Shown piece by piece: positions 26,162 through 34,334 of a stretch of DNA of 64,000 nt. The notes below the pieces were generated by a model that saw nothing but the letters and a program-made list of their open reading frames with translations, ran no database searches and had not been told where the DNA came from. The position numbers and the translations under genes were made by a program. Location of the stretch: positions 682,001-746,000 of the forward strand of contig NZ_QWLV01000002.1 in NCBI RefSeq assembly GCF_003515075.1, given 5' to 3'. The stretch is from Sphingomonas gilva (GTDB lineage: Bacteria; Pseudomonadota; Alphaproteobacteria; Sphingomonadales; Sphingomonadaceae). Numbering within the stretch: position 1 is the stretch's first letter; each line of letters begins with the position of its first letter.

Positions 26162-26174
26162 GAGGGTGAGGGCA

Positions 26175-27782
26175 ATGTGGCTCAAGCGGTTCACCACCAT
26201 ATTGATGGGATCGTCGCTCGCGGCCTGTGCGACGCAAGGGATGGACGCGCCTTCGCGCGCGGCGTCGGCCGAGCCACGTGGCACGCGGCCCAACATCGTC
26301 TTCATCATGTCCGACGATCACGCGGTGCAGGCGATCTCGGCCTATGGCCATCCGGTGTCGAAGCTCGCGCCGACGCCGAATATCGACAGGATCGCGCAGA
26401 ACGGCGTGGTGTTCCGCAACAGCTTCGTGACCAATTCGCTGTGCGGGCCGAGCCGCGCCGCCATGCTGACCGGCAAGTTCGGCCATGTGAACGGCTTCAA
26501 CAAGAATGGCGAGACCTTCGACGCCAGCCAATGGACCTGGCCGCGCGCGCTGAAGGAGGCCGGCTACCAGACCGCGGTGATCGGCAAATGGCATATCGGG
26601 CCGACGCCCGAGGGGATCGATTTCGATTACTGGAAGATCCTCGACGACCAGGGGAAATACTATAATCCCGATTTCATAACCGCCGGCGGCAGGACCAGGG
26701 TCGAAGGCTACGCCACCGATCTGATCACCCGGTACAGCCTCGACTGGCTGAAGACGCGGCGCGACCCGGACAAGCCGTTCATGCTGATGGTGCATCACAA
26801 GGCGCCGCATCGCAACTTCATGCCGGCGCTGCGCCATGTGCAGAAGTACCAGGGCGTCGAGTTCCCGGTGCCGCCGACCTATTTCGACGATTACAAGAGC
26901 CGCCCCGCCGCCGCGAGGCAGGAGATGAACATCTATCGCGACGCGCAGGAAGGGCACGATCTCAAGATGACGGTCGCGGTCGGCTCGACCAGGCTGCGCG
27001 AGAATATCTGGCCCGACGATTTCGACCGGATGACCCCGGCCCAGCGCGCCGAATGGGACCGGCTGCACCAGGCGGGCAACGACGCGATGAACGCCGCCGG
27101 CCTTGAGGGCCGCGACATGGCGCTGTGGAAATACCAGCGCTACATGCAGGAATATCTCGGCACGGTCGCCGCGGTCGACGAGGGGGTGGGCGAGCTGCTC
27201 GACTATCTGGAGGAAAGCGGCCTCGCGGAGAACACCATCGTCGTCTACACCTCCGACCAGGGCTTCTATCTCGGCGAGCACGGCTGGTTCGACAAGCGCT
27301 GGATCTACGAGGAGTCGATGCGCACGCCGCTGCTCGTCCAGTATCCCGGCCATATCCGCGGCGGGACGACGGTGGATGCGCTGGTGCAGAATATCGACTA
27401 CGCGCCGACCCTGCTCGAATGTGCCGGGGTGCCGGCGCCGGGCGGCATCCAGGGGCGGTCGCTCGCGCCGCTCGTAGAGGGCAAGCCGCCCGCCGATTGG
27501 CGCCGCAGCCTCTATTATCATTATTACGAATTTCCCGGCTTCCATTCGGTGCGCGCGCATTACGGCGTGCGGAGCGACCGCTACAAGCTGGCGCGCTTCT
27601 ACGGCGATATCGACGCCTGGGAGTTCTACGACCTGAAGGCCGATCCCACCGAGATGCACAACCGCATCGACGATCCGGCCTACCGCGAGGAGATCGCCAC
27701 GATGAAGGCCGAGCTGGCGCGGCTGCGCGAATATTACGGCGACGAGACGCCGCATAGCGGGCGTGCGAACGCGCCGCGCTGA
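26175..27782 (+). CDS. type I sulfatase, lipoprotein
   Basis: 535 residues, lipoprotein signal with LAAC (Cys18). The alkaline-phosphatase superfamily core starts RPNIVFIMSDDHAVQ with the metal-binding Asp pair. The maturation motif CGPSRAAMLTGK gives Cys90 in C-x-P-S-R, so it needs oxidation to formylglycine by an FGE that is not encoded here. Later metal ligands lie in TSDQGFYLGEHGWFDKRW. The C-terminal domain (GIQGRSLAPLVEGK to ENDLKADPTE-type FYDLKADPTEM) is standard. It is 13 bases downstream of bglX and shares its ribosome-binding region, so they form an operon. The same fold also covers phosphonate and phosphodiester hydrolases, so the substrate could be a sulfate or another anionic group on the glycan. 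Confidence 0.9.
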   Translation: MWLKRFTTILMGSSLAACATQGMDAPSRAASAEPRGTRPNIVFIMSDDHAVQAISAYGHPVSKLAPTPNIDRIAQNGVVFRNSFVTNSLCGPSRAAMLTGKFGHVNGFNKNGETFDASQWTWPRALKEAGYQTAVIGKWHIGPTPEGIDFDYWKILDDQGKYYNPDFITAGGRTRVEGYATDLITRYSLDWLKTRRDPDKPFMLMVHHKAPHRNFMPALRHVQKYQGVEFPVPPTYFDDYKSRPAAARQEMNIYRDAQEGHDLKMTVAVGSTRLRENIWPDDFDRMTPAQRAEWDRLHQAGNDAMNAAGLEGRDMALWKYQRYMQEYLGTVAAVDEGVGELLDYLEESGLAENTIVVYTSDQGFYLGEHGWFDKRWIYEESMRTPLLVQYPGHIRGGTTVDALVQNIDYAPTLLECAGVPAPGGIQGRSLAPLVEGKPPADWRRSLYYHYYEFPGFHSVRAHYGVRSDRYKLARFYGDIDAWEFYDLKADPTEMHNRIDDPAYREEIATMKAELARLREYYGDETPHSGRANAPR

Positions 27783-27791
27783 ATATGTCCC

Positions 27792-27816
27792 TGTCGCCCT
27801 TGCGAAAGCAGGGGGC
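27792..27816. repeat. degenerate copy of the 25-bp palindrome
   Basis: Matches the left arm at 4404-4428 with a few changes. It lies between the convergent sulfatase and smc genes and can form a GC-rich hairpin. Confidence 0.6.
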
Positions 27817-27895
27817 CATGCAACGCCAGCTACAGGCGTGAGTCCGAAACCCTGCGAGGTTGCCGGTCAGGGGGAGTCGAGGGGCCTGAGGCGCC

Positions 27896-30800
27896 CTACT
27901 CGGCCGCCAGCAGCTGCTCCGCCCCGCCTAGATCGACCGACACCAGCCGGCTGACGCCCTTCTCGATCATCGTCACGCCGAACAGCCGGTGCATCCGGCT
28001 CATCGTCACGGCGTTGTGGGTGACGATCAGGTAGCGCGTGTCGGTCTCCGCCGCCATGCGATCGAGCAGGTCGCAGAAACGCTCGATATTGGCGTCGTCC
28101 AGCGGCGCATCGACCTCGTCCAGCACGCAGATCGGCGCGGGGTTGGTCAGGAACAGGCCGAAGATCAGGGCGACGGCGGTCAGCGCCTGCTCGCCGCCCG
28201 ACAGCAGCGTCAGCGATTGCAGCCTTTTGCCCGGCGGCTGGGCCATGATCTCCAGCCCCGCCTCCAGCGGATCGTCCGAATCGATCAGCGCAAGATGCGC
28301 CTGCCCGCCGTTGAACAGCGTGGTGAACAGCCGCCGGAAATGCCCGTCGACCGCCTCGAACGCGGCGAGCAGCCGCTGGCGGCCCTCCCTGTTCAGGCTG
28401 CCGATCGACCCGCGCAGCCGGTTGACCGCCTGGCCCAGCTCGTCGCGCTCGGCCGCCAGCGTGACATGCTCGGCCTCCAGCGCGGCAAGCTCGCTCTCGG
28501 CGACGAGGTTGACCGGCCCGATCCGCTCGCGCTCGGCCGACAGCCGTTCGTGCCGCGCCGATTCCTCCGCCGCGCCGCGCACCTCGGCGCTTGAAAAGCC
28601 AAGCTTCTCGGGCAGCACCGGCGGCGGGCATTCGAAGCGCTCGCCCGACACGCGCCCCATCTCGACGCGGCGCAGCTCCTGGTTCTCGGCGCGCGCCAAG
28701 GCCCCGGCGCGCACCTCGCGCGCGCTGGACAGCGCCTCGTTCGCCGCCGCCGCCTTCGCCTCGTTGGCCCTGAGCGCGGCCTCCGCCTCGCTTTCGCGCG
28801 CGGCCAGCGCCGCCGCCGCGTCGCGCGCGGCGCTCGCCGCATCCTCGACCTCGGCGATCCGCGCGGCGAGCGCGTCGGGCTTCCCGGCCAGCGTCTCGCT
28901 CTCGTTCAGCGCGGCGGCCTCGCGCCTGGCCATGTCGGCGATGCGCCGCGCCGCCTCGCCGGCGCGCGCGCGCCATCCCTTGATCTCGCCGGCGCCCGCG
29001 CCCAGCCGCTCGCGGTCGGCGGCGAGCGCGCGGTCGAGCGTCGCGGACGCCGCGCGCGCCTCGGCCACCTCCGCCCGGCGCGCCTCGGCGGTGGCCGAGA
29101 GCGCCGCCACCCGCGCCGCAGAGCCGGCCGGATCGGGCAGGTCGGCAAGCGCGGCGGCGGTCGCATCGGCTTCGCGCCCGGCCGCCGCCGCATCTTCGGC
29201 CGCGCGCGCGATGCGCTGATCGAGATCGGCGCGACGCCCCGCGAGCCGCTCGATCGCCGATGCGACCCGCTCGCCCTCGCGCAGCGCCTCGCGCTCGGCG
29301 GCTTCGGCCCGCGCGCGCGCGCCACGCGCCGCCTCGCCCGCCTCGCCCGCCGCGCGCAGCCGCGTCTCGGCGTCGCCCAGCGCGCCCGCCGCCGCCGCTT
29401 CGGCGTCGCGCGCCGCGGGCAAGACCCGTTCGATCTCGGCGAGGCGGTTGGCGCGTTCGAGCCGTTCCGCCGCCGCCGCGCCGTCGCCCGACGCAACGAA
29501 GCCGTCCCACCGCCGCAGCCGCCCCTCGCGCGTCACCAGCCGCTGGCCGACCGCGAGCGCTTGGCCGGCGTCCTCGCCCACCCCCACCTGCGCCAACCGC
29601 CGCGCGAGCGCGGCCGGCGCGCGGACATGGTCCGCCAGCGGCTCTAATCCCGCGGGCAGCGCCGGATCGCCGGCTCCCTCGGCGCCCGCCCACCAGCGCG
29701 GCCCCTCGCTCAGCCCGGCCTCGATATCGTCGCCCAGCGCCGCCGCGAGAGCGCGCTCATAGCCCGGCTCGGCAAGCATCGCGTCGATCGCGCGGCCGCC
29801 CTTCGCGCCTTCCAGGCCCCGCGCCAGCGCCTTCGCCTCGCCCTCCAGCGCGGAACGCTCGGCGCGCGCCGAGGCGAGCGCCCCCTGCGCCGTCTCGCGC
29901 GCGGCCAACGCCGCCGTTCGCGCCGCGTCCGCCGCGCTCAGCGCCGCCTCCGCCGCGATCACCTCGTCGCGCGCGTTCCGCGCCTTGCCCGCCAGCGCAT
30001 CGCGCTCGACTTCCAGCGGAGCCGCGTCGCCCAGCCCATCGGCTTCGCGCCGCAACCGCGCACCTTCCGCTTCGCTGCGCTCCAGCCGGGCCTTCGCGGC
30101 AGCCTCGGCCGCCCGGCGCACGCGCGTCTCGGCCTGTTCGGACGCCTGTTCGGCCAGCGCCTGCGCCAGCTCGATCTCCGCGTCGCGCACCGCGCGTTCG
30201 GCGTGAACTACCCGTTCCGTCAGCGCGGGACGGCCGCCCTCGCCTTCGGCAAGCCGCGCCTCGATTTGCTTCGCCTCGGCCGTCAGCCGGTCGATCGCCC
30301 CGGCGGCGTCGTTGGCGAGCGCGCCCTCCCGCTCCCGGTCGGCGGCGATCGCGTCGCGCGCCCGCGCCAGCTCGCCGATCCGCGCCTCGACCGTTCGCCG
30401 CTCGATCCTGAGCGCCTCCAGCTTGTGCCCCGCGTCGCGTTCGGCGTCGCGCGCGTCCTGCGCCGCGCGCCGCGCGGTGGCGAGCGTAGCCGCCGCATCG
30501 GCGACATAGGCGGCCGCGCCGCGCTGCGCCTCCGCCGCCGCCTGCACCGCGGCCTCGGCCGCCCCGGCCTCGGCCTTCGCCGCATCCGCCGCCGCCGCCG
30601 CCTCGCGCCAGCGGACGAAGATCATCCGCGCCTCGGCCACGCGGATCTCGTCGGAAAGCTTGCGATAGCGCTCCGCCTGGCGCGCCTGACGCTTGAGCGC
30701 CCCCGCGCGCCCTTCCATGTCGCCCAGCAGCTCGTCGAGCCGCGAGAGATTGGCCTCGGTCGCACGCAGTTTCTGCTCGGCGTCGCGGCGGCGTACATGC

Positions 30801-31288
30801 AGCCCGGCGATCCCCGCCGCCTCCTCCAGCATCGCGCGGCGGTCGGCGGGCTTGGCCGCGATCACCGCGCCGATCCGTCCCTGGCTGACCAATGCGGGCG
30901 AATGCGCGCCGGTGGCGGCGTCGGCGAACAGCAGCGCGACGTCCTTCGCGCGCACGTCGCGCCCGTTGATGCGATAGGCCGATCCAGCCCCCCGCTCGAT
31001 CCGGCGGACGATCTCGATCTCCTCCCCCGCCCCTTCGGCCAAGATCGAGACCTCGGCGAAATCGCGCGGCGGCCGCGTCGCGGTGCCGGCGAAGATCACG
31101 TCCTCCATGCCGGCGCCGCGCATCGACTTGGGCGAGTTCTCGCCCATCGTCCACCTGAGCGCCTCGAGCAGGTTGGACTTGCCGCAGCCATTGGGGCCGA
31201 CGACGCCCGTCAGGCCATGTTCGATCCGCAGGTCGGCGGGATCGACGAAGCTCTTGAAACCGGTGAGGCGAAGCCGCCGGATCTGCAA
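27896..31288 (-). CDS. smc: chromosome segregation ATPase SMC
   Basis: 1130 residues, usual length. The N-terminal head has Walker A (VVGPNGCGKSNLLEALRW) preceded by LTGFKSFVDP. Two long Ala/Arg/Glu-rich coiled coils flank a hinge near residues 500-600. The C-terminal head has the signature LLSGGEQALTAVALIF and Walker B (ICVLDEVDAPLDDANIERF). SMC with ScpA/ScpB compacts and separates replicated chromosomes. It follows two dsbA-like genes and a DUF721 gene on the same strand, a gene order known from other alphaproteobacteria. Extreme GC and low-complexity coiled coil produce long spurious frames on the opposite strand here. Confidence 0.97.
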   Translation of the reverse strand: MQIRRLRLTGFKSFVDPADLRIEHGLTGVVGPNGCGKSNLLEALRWTMGENSPKSMRGAGMEDVIFAGTATRPPRDFAEVSILAEGAGEEIEIVRRIERGAGSAYRINGRDVRAKDVALLFADAATGAHSPALVSQGRIGAVIAAKPADRRAMLEEAAGIAGLHVRRRDAEQKLRATEANLSRLDELLGDMEGRAGALKRQARQAERYRKLSDEIRVAEARMIFVRWREAAAAADAAKAEAGAAEAAVQAAAEAQRGAAAYVADAAATLATARRAAQDARDAERDAGHKLEALRIERRTVEARIGELARARDAIAADREREGALANDAAGAIDRLTAEAKQIEARLAEGEGGRPALTERVVHAERAVRDAEIELAQALAEQASEQAETRVRRAAEAAAKARLERSEAEGARLRREADGLGDAAPLEVERDALAGKARNARDEVIAAEAALSAADAARTAALAARETAQGALASARAERSALEGEAKALARGLEGAKGGRAIDAMLAEPGYERALAAALGDDIEAGLSEGPRWWAGAEGAGDPALPAGLEPLADHVRAPAALARRLAQVGVGEDAGQALAVGQRLVTREGRLRRWDGFVASGDGAAAAERLERANRLAEIERVLPAARDAEAAAAGALGDAETRLRAAGEAGEAARGARARAEAAEREALREGERVASAIERLAGRRADLDQRIARAAEDAAAAGREADATAAALADLPDPAGSAARVAALSATAEARRAEVAEARAASATLDRALAADRERLGAGAGEIKGWRARAGEAARRIADMARREAAALNESETLAGKPDALAARIAEVEDAASAARDAAAALAARESEAEAALRANEAKAAAANEALSSAREVRAGALARAENQELRRVEMGRVSGERFECPPPVLPEKLGFSSAEVRGAAEESARHERLSAERERIGPVNLVAESELAALEAEHVTLAAERDELGQAVNRLRGSIGSLNREGRQRLLAAFEAVDGHFRRLFTTLFNGGQAHLALIDSDDPLEAGLEIMAQPPGKRLQSLTLLSGGEQALTAVALIFGLFLTNPAPICVLDEVDAPLDDANIERFCDLLDRMAAETDTRYLIVTHNAVTMSRMHRLFGVTMIEKGVSRLVSVDLGGAEQLLAAE

Positions 31289-31310
31289 ATGTCGGCCCCC
31301 CTTCCGCGCG

Positions 31311-32042
31311 TCAGCCGCCGGCCGCCTTCAGCTGCGGCTCGATCTGCGCCCAGCTCGTGCCGTCCACCTTGCGGCCGTTGATCAGGAAGGTCGGCGTGCC
31401 CTGGATCTCGAATTCCTCGCTCGCCTTGGTGGTGGCGGCGACCAGCGCATCGGCCTTGGCGGTGTCCGCCAGGCACTGGCGCAGCTTGGGCTCGGCGACG
31501 CCGCGCTGCTTGGCCCAGTCGATCAGGCCGACCGCCTCGGCATAGGCGGTGAACTGCTGCGCCGGCGGCAGCACGGCGATGCGCTGCGACGCGGCCTGGT
31601 CCAGCGTCTGCGCCTTGGCCAGGATCTCCTCCTGCCCCTTCATCATCTGCTCGGTCAGCGGGAAGAAGGGCGCGGTGCCGTTGCACGATGCGATCAGCGC
31701 GCCGGCGATGTCGATCGGGTTGCGCAGGAAGTCGCGGAACTCGTAGCTCAACTTGCCGGTCGAGATGTATTTCTCCTTGAGCGGAGCGACGCCTTCCTCT
31801 TCGAAGGCGGCGCAGACATGGCAGGTGCGCGATCCGAATTCGACCAGCTTGATCGGCGCATTGGGGTTGCCCATCACATAGCCGCCCTCGGGCGAGACGT
31901 TGACCGTCTCGACCCAGTTCGTGCCGGCGGGCGCCGCGACATTGGCGACGGGCGCGGCGGTGGTCCCATTGCCCGCACCGTCGCCGCAGCCGGCGATCAT
32001 CAGCGCGGGGATGGCGGCGGCGAGAAGGGGAAGTCTGGTCAA
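31311..32042 (-). CDS. DsbA-family thioredoxin-fold lipoprotein
   Basis: 243 residues starting at a TTG (32042) with AGGAG 8 bases upstream. LLAAAIPALMIAGC is a lipoprotein signal. The thioredoxin fold begins GNPNAPIKLVEFGSRTC and the redox motif is CHVC. The cis-Pro loop is in EIQGTPTFLINGRKVDG. Such periplasmic proteins oxidise or isomerise disulfides in exported proteins. It lies 23 bases downstream of a second DsbA-family gene and 22 bases upstream of smc. No in-frame ATG occurs near the signal, which makes the TTG start convincing. Confidence 0.88.
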   Translation of the reverse strand: MTRLPLLAAAIPALMIAGCGDGAGNGTTAAPVANVAAPAGTNWVETVNVSPEGGYVMGNPNAPIKLVEFGSRTCHVCAAFEEEGVAPLKEKYISTGKLSYEFRDFLRNPIDIAGALIASCNGTAPFFPLTEQMMKGQEEILAKAQTLDQAASQRIAVLPPAQQFTAYAEAVGLIDWAKQRGVAEPKLRQCLADTAKADALVAATTKASEEFEIQGTPTFLINGRKVDGTSWAQIEPQLKAAGG

Positions 32043-32065
32043 GTGCGATACTCCTGAGGAAAAAC

Positions 32066-32740
32066 TCAAAGCGATCCGGCCGCGACAAGCCTGGGCTGCA
32101 ATCCGCTCCAGTCGTGGACGCCCGTCACCACCTCGCCGTTGATCGTGAAGGATGGCGTGCCGCGGATCACTGCGAAGGCCGCCTTGGCCTGTTCGGTCAG
32201 CGTCTTCAGCTCCGCCGGATTGGCGAGGCAGGCCTTGGCCTTCGCCTCGGGCAGCCCGCGCGCCTTCATCAGCGCCAGCAGGCCCGATCCGCCGGCATAG
32301 CCCTGCAGCCGCGCGCTGATGCTCATCGTCTTCAGCGCTTCGGCATTGGCCGCCTGCCACGCCGCGCCCTTCTCCAGCCATTGCGGCTGGGCGGCCATGA
32401 TCGCGCGGGTATGGCCGTGGAACGCGCGCGGCCCGGCGCACCGCGCGAGGATGGACGCCGTCAGGTCCAGCGGATCGCGCACCGCATGACGCAGCTCGAC
32501 GCTGGTCGTGCCCGATTTCACCCGCGCGTCGAGCGCGGCCGAGGCCTCGCCGACGAAATGCGCGCAATGGCCGCAGGTGAAGCTGATATATTCGACCAGC
32601 TTGACCTTGGCGGCCGGATTGCCGTGGACATAGCTGCCCGTCGGGGTCGGCGTGATCGTCCGGCTCCAGTCCTGCGCGGCGGCGAGGATCGAAAGCGGCG
32701 TGGCGATCACCGCCGCGGCCGCCATCAGCGAATAGCGCAT
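32066..32740 (-). CDS. DsbA-family thioredoxin-fold protein, secreted
   Basis: 224 residues with a signal peptide (MRYSLMAAAAVIATPLSILAAA). The fold opens GNPAAKVKLVEYISFTC with the redox motif CGHC, and the cis-Pro loop is VIRGTPSFTINGEVV. It is a paralogue of the next gene (31311-32042) but with a different active-site dipeptide, GH versus HV, so the two may have different redox potentials or partners. ATG at 32740 overlaps the stop of the DUF721 gene (ATGA); a GTG one codon earlier is also possible. Confidence 0.88.
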   Translation of the reverse strand: MRYSLMAAAAVIATPLSILAAAQDWSRTITPTPTGSYVHGNPAAKVKLVEYISFTCGHCAHFVGEASAALDARVKSGTTSVELRHAVRDPLDLTASILARCAGPRAFHGHTRAIMAAQPQWLEKGAAWQAANAEALKTMSISARLQGYAGGSGLLALMKARGLPEAKAKACLANPAELKTLTEQAKAAFAVIRGTPSFTINGEVVTGVHDWSGLQPRLVAAGSL

Positions 32741-33282
32741 CACTTCACCTTTCCTAGCACGGGGATCGGCCGCGCCTCCGCCGCCGCGACGCTTGAGGCG
32801 AGCGCGGACAGCACCGCCTTCAGTTCGGGATCGGCGATGTCGCGCAGTGATTCGCCCAGTTCGACCGGTATGGGCGCGGGCGCGGGACGCGGGACGGGCT
32901 TCGCGCGCCGCTCCACCTGGCCCTGGCGGATCGCGACGCGCGCAACCGCGGGATAGCCGAAGAAGCGGTTGGTCCGCTCCATGATCTCGGGCGCGACATG
33001 CTGCATGATCGCGGCGTGCGCGCCGGAGACGACCACCGACAGCACGCCCTCGCCCTTCCTGCCGTGCGGGAAGCGAAGCGATTCGGGTTGAGAGATCGCG
33101 GCATAGCGCTCGCCGACGATCTCGCCCCAGCGGCTGACGATCGCCGACTGGACGAAGCCGAACTTGCGGAACGCGGCGCCGCCGATCGCCGGCACCAGCT
33201 CGGCGACGCTCTTGGCGGGTCCGCCGCGCGGGCGGTCTTGGGGCTTTGCGGGGCGACGCCGTTCACTCATCCGCCTACCCAT
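32740..33282 (-). CDS. DUF721 / DciA-like protein
   Basis: About 180 residues. The N-terminal two-thirds is the DUF721 domain: SVAELVPAIGGAAFRKFGF, VSRWGEIVGERYAAIS, SLRFPHG, and LSVVVSGAHAAIMQHVAPEIMERTNRF written here in parts (GEGVLSVVVSGAHAAIM; QHVAPEIMERTNRFFG). The rest is a Pro/Ala-rich tail. DUF721 proteins include DciA, the ancestral loader of the DnaB replicative helicase, which would suit its position beside smc and mutY. ATG 33282 has GGGGAG 8 bases upstream; ATG 33270 is the alternative. It is divergent from mutY with only 14 bases between starts. Confidence 0.75.
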   Translation of the reverse strand: MGRRMSERRRPAKPQDRPRGGPAKSVAELVPAIGGAAFRKFGFVQSAIVSRWGEIVGERYAAISQPESLRFPHGRKGEGVLSVVVSGAHAAIMQHVAPEIMERTNRFFGYPAVARVAIRQGQVERRAKPVPRPAPAPIPVELGESLRDIADPELKAVLSALASSVAAAEARPIPVLGKVK

Positions 33283-33296
33283 GCCATAGGCTCCCC

Positions 33297-34334
33297 GTGC
33301 CCGTCGAGAACCAGATCGCGAACAAACTGCTGGCGCATTACGACGCGCAGGCCCGCAGCCTCCCTTGGCGCAGCCCGCCTGGCGCTCCACCGGCCGATCC
33401 CTATCGCGTCTGGCTGTCGGAGATCATGCTTCAGCAGACCACGGTTGCGGCCGCCGCGCCCTATTTCGAGCGATTCACGAAGCGCTGGCCGACGGTCGAG
33501 GCGCTGGCGGCCGCCGAGGATGCCGATCTGATGGCCGCCTGGGCCGGCCTCGGCTATTACGCCCGCGCGCGCAATCTGCTCGCCACCGCGCGTGCCGTGG
33601 CGGGCAAGGGCTTTCCGGATACCGAGGCCGGACTGCGCGAGCTTCCCGGCATCGGCGGCTACACCGCCGCCGCGATCGCCGCGATCGCCTTCGGGCACCG
33701 CGCGGTAGTGGTCGACGCCAATGTCGAGCGCGTCGTCGCGCGGCTGTTCGCGATTGCCGATCCCTTGCCCGGTGCGAAGCCCGCCATCCGCGCCGCCGCC
33801 GATTCGATCACGCCGGACGGCCGCGCGGGTGATTTCGCGCAGGCGATGATGGACCTTGGCGCGACGATCTGTACCGTCCGCGCCCCGGCCTGCCTCGCCT
33901 GCCCGATCCACGAACATTGCGCGGGTTACGTCAGCGGCGATCCAACCGCCTTTCCAGTCAAAGCCGCGAAAAAGGCCCGCCCCGTTCGCCACGGCACCAT
34001 CTTCTGGCTGGAGCGCGGTAAGGACGTGCTGCTGGTCCGCCGTCCGGACAAGGGCCTGCTCGGCGGCATGCGCGCCTTGCCCACCGGATCGTGGGGCGAT
34101 TCTCCGCCGGGCCTCGCCGGCGCGCCTTGCGATGTTGGCTGGCACGCGGTCGAGCCGGTCGTCACCCACGTCTTCACCCATTTCGAGCTGCGCCTCGCGC
34201 TCGTCGCCGGCACTTCGGAAAAGCATTGCAAGATGCAACCGGGTTGGGAATGGTGGCCCAAGGACCGCATCGGCCAGGCGGGGCTGCCGACGGTGTTCGC
34301 CAAGGCCGCCAGCATTTTCGGGAGAGACGGATGA
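33297..34334 (+). CDS. mutY: A/G-specific adenine glycosylase
   Basis: 345 residues. MutY removes adenine mispaired with 8-oxoguanine. The helix-hairpin-helix glycosylase core has catalytic Glu42 (SEIMLQQTTV), HhH LPGIGGYTAAAIAAI and catalytic Asp140 (VVVDANVER). The [4Fe-4S] cluster ligands are Cys192, Cys199, Cys202 and Cys208 with exact C-x6-C-x2-C-x5-C spacing. The C-terminal Nudix-like 8-oxoG recognition domain includes RRPDKGLLGGMRALPTG and HVFTHFELRL. The start is taken as GTG 33297 because the family N-terminus begins there; 33246 would overlap the divergent gene. The stop overlaps the next ATG by 4 bases. Confidence 0.95.
   Translation: MPVENQIANKLLAHYDAQARSLPWRSPPGAPPADPYRVWLSEIMLQQTTVAAAAPYFERFTKRWPTVEALAAAEDADLMAAWAGLGYYARARNLLATARAVAGKGFPDTEAGLRELPGIGGYTAAAIAAIAFGHRAVVVDANVERVVARLFAIADPLPGAKPAIRAAADSITPDGRAGDFAQAMMDLGATICTVRAPACLACPIHEHCAGYVSGDPTAFPVKAAKKARPVRHGTIFWLERGKDVLLVRRPDKGLLGGMRALPTGSWGDSPPGLAGAPCDVGWHAVEPVVTHVFTHFELRLALVAGTSEKHCKMQPGWEWWPKDRIGQAGLPTVFAKAASIFGRDG

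Noticed and set aside
28038-30411. Ser/Ala/Arg-rich and Pro/Arg-rich open frames opposite smc
   Set aside because: Artefacts of the extreme GC coiled-coil coding sequence.
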